Part shown: positions 59,212 to 64,000 of the stretch, in pieces | Position numbering within the stretch: the first letter of the stretch is position 1 | Layout of the letters: each line of letters opens with the position of its first letter | NCBI RefSeq assembly: GCF_000633515.1 | Contig: NZ_AYMP01000015.1 | Location: 1 to 64,000 of the forward strand | DNA: 64,000 nucleotides | Direction: 5' to 3' | Origin: Morganella morganii H1r | Lineage (GTDB): Bacteria; Pseudomonadota; Gammaproteobacteria; Enterobacterales; Enterobacteriaceae | The notes under the pieces: model-generated | Told to the model about the DNA's origin: nothing | The model's input: the letters and a program-made list of their open reading frames with translations, nothing else | Databases searched by the model: none | Translations under genes and position numbers: made by a program

Positions 59212-60696
59212 TTAACCCACACTGTGTTCCAGGCTTATCGCCAGCAGCTTTTGCGCTTCAACGGCAAATTCCAGCGGCAATTCAGAGAACACATCTTTAC
59301 AAAAACCATTAACAATCATTGAGATGGCATCATCTTCGCTGATCCCGCGCTGTAAGCAGTAAAACAGCTGGTCTTCGCCGATACGCGAGGTGGTAGCCTC
59401 ATGCTCCAGCTGCGCACTGTTATTCATCACTTCCACATACGGGAACGTGTGCGCGCCGCACTCTGTGCCGATAAGCATCGAGTCACACTGGGTAAAGTTA
59501 CGGGCGTTTTCCGCCCCCGGCAGCACCTTAACCAGTCCCCGGTAGCTGTTCTGGCTTTTCCCGGCGGAAATCCCTTTCGAGATAATGGTGGATTTGGTAT
59601 TGCGGCCGATGTGGATCATTTTGGTGCCGGTGTCCGCCTGCTGTGTGCCGTTAGTCAGGGCAACAGAGAAGAATTCACCGACCGAGTTATCCCCTTTGAG
59701 GATCACACTCGGGTATTTCCAGGTAATGGCCGAGCCGGTTTCAGACTGTGTCCACGACATTTTGGAATTTTCGCCCTCACACAGTGCCCGTTTGGTGACA
59801 AAGTTGAGGATCCCGCCTTCGCTGTCACCGCCGGAGAACCAGTTCTGCACAGTGGAATACTTCACTTCCGCATCCTTATGGATGATCACTTCCACAACCG
59901 CCGCATGCAGCTGATAAGTGTCACGCACCGGTGCGGAGCAACCTTCAATATAGCTGACGTAACTGCCCTCATCCGCAATCAGAATAGTACGTTCAAACTG
60001 ACCGGTTTTGGCTGCGTTAATGCGGAAATAGGTGGATAACTCCATCGGGCAGCGCACCCCTTTCGGGACATAGACAAAGGTGCCGTCGGAGGCAACCGCC
60101 GAGTTAAGCGCGGCAAAAAAGTTATCGTGATTGGATACCACGGTACCGAGGTATTTCTGCACCAGTTCCGGATAGTCGTGAATCGCCTCCCCGAACGAGC
60201 AGAAAATCACACCGTGTTTCTTCAGCTCATCACGGTAAGTGGTTGAGACGGACACGGAGTCAAAAATCGCATCGACTGCCACCGCCTGCCCTTCGCGAAC
60301 CGGCACACCGAGTTTTTCAAACGCTTCTTCCACTTCACTGGTCAGGAAACTGCCCGCCGGGCTTTGCACCGCCCCCGGCTGTGAGCCGCAGGTATCATCA
60401 CACGAGCCGCATGACGGCGCGGAGTAATAGCTGTAATCCTGATAATCCAGCTGCGGATACTTCGCCTTCAGCCAGTGCGGCTCTTCCATCCCCAGCCAGT
60501 GCTGAAAAGCCTCCAGCCGGAAATTGAGCATCCACTCCGGTTCATTTCGTTTGGCGGAAATGGCGCGGATCACATTTTCATTGATCCCTTTCGCCAGTTC
60601 ATCCGTGGCGACGTTAGTGAAGAAGCCCTCTTTATAGCGTCCGTCATTCAGCCAGGTCCGGACGTCTTCACCAATCTCTGCATTGCTCTGAGACAT
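59212..60696 (-). CDS. sufB: Fe-S assembly scaffold subunit SufB
   Basis: A 494-residue scaffold protein, near the E. coli length (495). It contains the CSHNN-free N-terminal cysteine run ([14 protein letters not shown]), the conserved beta-helix core and the C-terminal [42 protein letters not shown] region, with a Cys in TECGA used for cluster assembly. It follows sufA with a 15-bp gap. Confidence 0.97.
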   Translation of the reverse strand: MSQSNAEIGEDVRTWLNDGRYKEGFFTNVATDELAKGINENVIRAISAKRNEPEWMLNFRLEAFQHWLGMEEPHWLKAKYPQLDYQDYSYYSAPSCGSCDDTCGSQPGAVQSPAGSFLTSEVEEAFEKLGVPVREGQAVAVDAIFDSVSVSTTYRDELKKHGVIFCSFGEAIHDYPELVQKYLGTVVSNHDNFFAALNSAVASDGTFVYVPKGVRCPMELSTYFRINAAKTGQFERTILIADEGSYVSYIEGCSAPVRDTYQLHAAVVEVIIHKDAEVKYSTVQNWFSGGDSEGGILNFVTKRALCEGENSKMSWTQSETGSAITWKYPSVILKGDNSVGEFFSVALTNGTQQADTGTKMIHIGRNTKSTIISKGISAGKSQNSYRGLVKVLPGAENARNFTQCDSMLIGTECGAHTFPYVEVMNNSAQLEHEATTSRIGEDQLFYCLQRGISEDDAISMIVNGFCKDVFSELPLEFAVEAQKLLAISLEHSVG

Positions 60697-60711
60697 AATA
60701 TGGCTTCGCTC

Positions 60712-61092
60712 TTAAACCCCGAAGCTTTCACCACACCCGCAGGCATGCTGAGCTTTCGGATTATTAAATTTAAATATCTGATTCAGCCCTTCACGGACAA
60801 AATCCACTTCCGTACCGTCGATAAACGGCATGGCTTTGCGCGGAACATACAGCCGGGCACCGTCGCGCTCAAACAGCATATCCTCTGCATCCGCCTGATT
60901 AATCATTTCAAAAACATAACCAAACCCGGCACAACCGGATTGTTTGACACTCAGGCAAAGCCCGATACTGTCCGGGGTGTTTTTCATCAGTGTCACAATC
61001 TGTTTTGCAGCAGCCGCTGTCAGTGTGATCCCTGTCCAGTCGTTGTCATTCAGTGAAAAGGTTTCCACCGGGTTGGTGCTGTGTGTTGTCAT
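60712..61092 (-). CDS. sufA: A-type Fe-S carrier SufA
   Basis: A 126-residue A-type carrier that passes clusters from the scaffold to apo-proteins. Three conserved cysteines are present: KQSGCAGFGY and CGCGESFGV. The ATG at 61092 has TGAGGTCA six bases upstream; an ATG four codons earlier is also open. It is the first gene of sufABCDSE. Confidence 0.95.
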   Translation of the reverse strand: MTTHSTNPVETFSLNDNDWTGITLTAAAAKQIVTLMKNTPDSIGLCLSVKQSGCAGFGYVFEMINQADAEDMLFERDGARLYVPRKAMPFIDGTEVDFVREGLNQIFKFNNPKAQHACGCGESFGV

Positions 61093-61136
61093 TATTGACC
61101 TCATAAAATTCGACGGGAGCTCTCCGTAAACACCAT

Positions 61137-61184
61137 GTTAATGATAATATTTCTCACTTCAACCACTTGCTTTGAAAGGATATT
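61137..61184 (-). promoter_or_regulatory. Fur box and possible IscR site upstream of sufA
   Basis: GTTAATGATAATATTTCTC (61137-61155) matches the 19-bp Fur consensus at 15 positions. Next to it, AACCACTTGC-TTTG-AAAGGATATT (61161-61184) resembles a type-2 IscR site. E. coli suf is repressed by Fur and activated by apo-IscR, which fits this pairing; the IscR site is tentative. Confidence 0.65.
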
Positions 61185-61430
61185 CCGATTGTTGCTTAAA
61201 TAATAGACAAGCATATCCGGCAAGCGTTATCATTTTTGAGCGAAAAGTTAATTAATTTGTTGTTTGTAAAAGAGATTATTTATCAATGATAAATGCTTAT
61301 TACCGTACCAGACAGTACAGTATCAATGGCACAAAAGGATCATTATAAATACGACTTTTGCAGGGAGGTGCCGGTACACGGATATTCCGGACAGAATTCA
61401 CGTAATACCGGCTGATATGTTGCTCAGATG
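61185..61430. other. suf promoter region to menI
   Basis: No gene is seen. AT-rich near 61240-61300, with one more Fur-like ATGATAAATGC segment (61286-61296). The suf promoter must be in the first half. Confidence 0.4.
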
Positions 61431-61856
61431 TTATTTTTTTGACCCGCGCAGAATCGCAGTGGTCAGACGGGAAATACAGCATAACCGCTGCTGTTCATCA
61501 AAAATCTCAATAGACCAGACCTGCTGATTGCACCCGAGGTGTACCGCCTTACAATAACCGGTAACAACACCACTGCGCACCGCACGGACATGGTTGGCAT
61601 TAATCTCAACACCGACCACGGTTTCATCCCCTTCACTGCACAGATATCCGGCCACCGAGCCGAGGCTTTCCGCCAGTACCACCGATGCCCCGCCGTGCAG
61701 CAGGCCGTGCGGCTGTTTGGTCCGGTCATCGACCGGCATCGTCGCGATCAACTGCTCCGGCTCCACTGTCGTGAAAACAATGCCCAGGTGGCTGAGCATA
61801 TTCCCTTCCGAGATGCGATTCAGTTCTGCCGGTGTTGCAGGTCGTTTCCATATCAT
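61431..61856 (-). CDS. menI: 1,4-dihydroxy-2-naphthoyl-CoA hydrolase MenI (YdiI)
   Basis: A 141-residue hotdog-fold thioesterase of the menaquinone pathway. The catalytic Glu63 lies in HGLLHGGASVVLAESLGS, the family active site. E. coli YdiI (MenI) has 136 residues and the same neighbours (suf operon and ydiJ). Related YbdB/EntH-type activity is a less likely alternative. Confidence 0.93.
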   Translation of the reverse strand: MIWKRPATPAELNRISEGNMLSHLGIVFTTVEPEQLIATMPVDDRTKQPHGLLHGGASVVLAESLGSVAGYLCSEGDETVVGVEINANHVRAVRSGVVTGYCKAVHLGCNQQVWSIEIFDEQQRLCCISRLTTAILRGSKK

Positions 61857-61890
61857 TAATAAGCTCTCCGCGTCGTGTTTTATCCCGCTG

Positions 61891-64000
61891 TCAGGATACC
61901 AGTGTCAGCAGCGCCTGCAACGGGTGCAGCATCACGTTACCTTCCATCCGCTTTACCTGGCTGCGGCAGGAGTACCCGGTGGCCAGGCAGCGTTCTGACG
62001 GCAGCGACTGGTACGGCTGCGCCCAGGAAAGCTGATAGATTCCTTTCGAACGCGCCAGGTTCGGCATCTCATGACCGTAAATCCCCGCCATACCGCAGCA
62101 GCCGGTACTGACCGATTGCAGTGTTGCGCCAAAGCGGCAGAACAGATTCTGCCAGATTTTTACACTGTCCGGCAGTGCGGTGGACTCGGTACAGTGGCTG
62201 AACAGATACCAGGGGGGAGTATCCTCACTGACATCTTTCACCGGTAATAAATCAGTATATTCTGTCAGAAATTCATGGACTAACATCACGCTGAACTGCT
62301 GTTTTTCCGGTGGCAGAACGGCTTTGTATTCATCGCGGTAACAGAGCACCAGTGCCGGATCGACACCTGCCATCGGACAGCCGAGCCGCGCCACCCGGTT
62401 AAGAAAATCTGCGGTTTTATTTGCCGTGCGGGCAAACCGGGTGAGAAAACCTTTAATATGCTGCGCTTTTCCGTTCGGGCTGAACGGCAGCAGCACCGGC
62501 TGAAAACCGAGTTTTTCCGCCAGCGCGGCAAAGTCAGCCACCACTTTTGCGTCAAAATAGCTGGTGAACGGATCCTGAACGATAAAAAGATAGCGCCCGG
62601 CCCTGCGCTGTTCCGCACTCATGCTTTCCAGCATTTCCAGGGTGACAGAAACTGCGTTGCTCCCTGCCAGCTGCTGCTTCAGTGATGGTGACGACAGCAG
62701 CGGTAAATCGGTCATACCCACTGTTTTTTCACTGAGTTTCTGCACCCACGGCTGTTTCAGGAAAAAGTTAAATACCTGCGGTGCTTTCGCCATCAGCGGC
62801 GCACCGGCTTCCGCATTCGCCACCAGATGGTCGCGCAGTGGCCGCAGATAACGTCCGTGATAGAGCGCCAGAAACCGGGCGCGGAATTCCGGCACATCGA
62901 TTTTAATCGGGCATTGTGTGGAACAGGCTTTGCAGGCCAGACAACCGGACATCGATTCCTTCACTTCATGGGAAAAATCATATTCCCCGCGTGAGGCCCG
63001 CCGCGTATTGCCGATTTTTTCAATCAGTCCGCGAAGTGAAATGCGGTTCTGCGGCACCGCCTGTGATAATAACGCAGGATCCGTGCCCTGCTCTGCCAGC
63101 AGCCTCAGCCACTCTCTCACCAGTCCGGCTCGGCCTTTTGGTGAGTGAAAACGGGATTGCGTCACTTTCATTGACGGGCACATCGGGCTTTTGACATCAA
63201 AATTAAAACACAGGCCGTTGCCGTTACAGTTCATCGCGCCGGAAAAGGTATTTCTGACCTCAACGGGGATCGTTCTGTCATAGGTACCGCGCTTGATGGC
63301 ATCCACCTGCATCATCGGTGCATCACTGGTTAACGGCGCACAAATTTTGCCGGGATTGAGCCGGTTTTCCGGGTCAAATGCCCCTTTGATACGGCGCAGT
63401 TCACGGTACAGCGTGTCACCGAAAAAAGCCTCACTGTACTGCGCCCGGAATCCTTTACCGTGCTCACCCCACAGCAGGCCGCCGTATTTGGCAGTCAGCG
63501 CAACGATATCATCGGAAATCTGCTTCATCAGCATTTCCTGTTCCGGTGAGCACATGTCCAGCGCCGGACGCACATGCAATACACCCGCATCCACATGGCC
63601 GAACATGCCGTATTCCAGATGATGGCTGTCCAGCAGCGCGCGAAATTCGGTGATGTAATCCGCCAGATGTTCCGGCGGCACACAGGTATCTTCGACAAAC
63701 GGGATCGGTTTTGCCGCCCCTTTACTGTTACCGAGCAGGCCCACCGCTTTTTTGCGCATTGCATAAATACGCTCAATACCACTCAGTTCACGGCAAACCT
63801 GATAGCCAATCACACCCGCCTCATTATTTGCCATCAATGAATCCAGGCGTTCACACAATGACGCAACCTGTCCGTCAATCAGTACTTCATCATCACCGCA
63901 GAATTCAACGATATTTAATCCCAGCAGGGTCTTATCAGGCACATCCGTGATCAGTTCACTGACGGAATGCCAGACGATATCTTCCCGTGCCAGATTCAGC
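61891..64000 (-). CDS. ydiJ: YdiJ, D-2-hydroxyglutarate dehydrogenase-type flavoprotein (5' end off window)
   Basis: The frame runs without a stop to the right edge, so about 703 codons of the C-terminal part are visible (the family has about 1,018 residues). It includes the end of the FAD-linked oxidase domain (HGKGFRAQYSEAFFGD), a ferredoxin-like site CLACKACSTQCP and the cysteine-rich domains (CCGMAGIYGHEM) of the GlpC/LutA type. The N-terminal FAD-binding half lies outside. E. coli YdiJ oxidises D-2-hydroxyglutarate. It follows menI by 34 bp on the same strand. Confidence 0.93.
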   Translation of the reverse strand, partial: LNLAREDIVWHSVSELITDVPDKTLLGLNIVEFCGDDEVLIDGQVASLCERLDSLMANNEAGVIGYQVCRELSGIERIYAMRKKAVGLLGNSKGAAKPIPFVEDTCVPPEHLADYITEFRALLDSHHLEYGMFGHVDAGVLHVRPALDMCSPEQEMLMKQISDDIVALTAKYGGLLWGEHGKGFRAQYSEAFFGDTLYRELRRIKGAFDPENRLNPGKICAPLTSDAPMMQVDAIKRGTYDRTIPVEVRNTFSGAMNCNGNGLCFNFDVKSPMCPSMKVTQSRFHSPKGRAGLVREWLRLLAEQGTDPALLSQAVPQNRISLRGLIEKIGNTRRASRGEYDFSHEVKESMSGCLACKACSTQCPIKIDVPEFRARFLALYHGRYLRPLRDHLVANAEAGAPLMAKAPQVFNFFLKQPWVQKLSEKTVGMTDLPLLSSPSLKQQLAGSNAVSVTLEMLESMSAEQRRAGRYLFIVQDPFTSYFDAKVVADFAALAEKLGFQPVLLPFSPNGKAQHIKGFLTRFARTANKTADFLNRVARLGCPMAGVDPALVLCYRDEYKAVLPPEKQQFSVMLVHEFLTEYTDLLPVKDVSEDTPPWYLFSHCTESTALPDSVKIWQNLFCRFGATLQSVSTGCCGMAGIYGHEMPNLARSKGIYQLSWAQPYQSLPSERCLATGYSCRSQVKRMEGNVMLHPLQALLTLVS

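Noticed and set aside
1..64000. CRISPR array, rRNA operon, complete insertion sequence or prophage
   Set aside because: No regularly spaced repeats, transposase, integrase or phage structural genes, and no rRNA sequence, were seen.

Overview
The window is chromosomal DNA of a gammaproteobacterium of the order Enterobacterales. Gene order follows the Escherichia coli map almost block by block: ttcA-fnrS-zntB-mppA-tpx-tyrR-ycjFX-pspDCBA/pspF-sapABCDF-fabI, then gstA-pdxY-tyrS-pdxH-anmK-slyB-slyA-ydhL-gloA-rnt-grxD, then sodB-ynhF-purR-punR-punC-cfa-ribC-mdtK-valV-valW-pykF-lpp-ldtE-sufESDCBA-menI-ydiJ. Two adjacent MrpJ-type regulators, typical of the Proteus/Providencia/Morganella group, together with moderate GC and the protein divergence from E. 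coli, suggest Morganellaceae, most likely Morganella. That assignment is an inference from gene content; no marker gene was compared.

Region 1 (1-9.6 kb) is the accessory part. It holds a sugar-efflux MFS pump, an ABC-F protein with a possible structured leader, a secreted HAD-type phosphatase, lipoproteins, a pentapeptide-repeat protein, several unrecognised small genes, a 0.9 kb AT-rich stretch without genes and two tandem XRE regulators. Region 2 (9.6-28.8 kb) is conserved: tRNA thiolation, the anaerobic small RNA FnrS with its FNR box, zinc transport, murein-peptide binding, thiol peroxidase, TyrR, the sigma-54 dependent phage-shock operon facing its activator pspF, the Sap ABC operon, fabI and mviM. 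The mviM side carries an imperfect palindromic intergenic element.

Region 3 (29-42.5 kb) carries B6 metabolism (pdxY, pdxH), tyrS, cell-wall recycling (anmK), slyB/slyA, methylglyoxal detoxification, RNase T, an unrecognised 228-residue protein between rnt and grxD, a gene-poor kilobase with a terminator and no gene, rhtB, an RluA-type pseudouridine synthase and small unknown genes. The nemRA and lhr genes that E. coli has here are absent.

Region 4 (42.5-64 kb) holds sodB, the tiny membrane gene ynhF, purine regulation and transport, cfa, riboflavin synthase, mdtK, twin tRNA-Val(GAC) genes, the remnant of an amidase with a downstream secreted immunity-like protein, pykF under a Cra site, lpp, an L,D-transpeptidase, the complete SUF iron-sulfur operon behind a Fur box, menI and the 3' part of ydiJ running off the right edge.

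No CRISPR array, complete insertion sequence, prophage or rRNA was seen. The likeliest under-described items are the amidase/immunity remnant beside the tRNA genes, the 228-residue orphan, the two orphan MrpJ-like regulators, the palindromic element near 27.8 kb and a possible small RNA ending near 39.14 kb.
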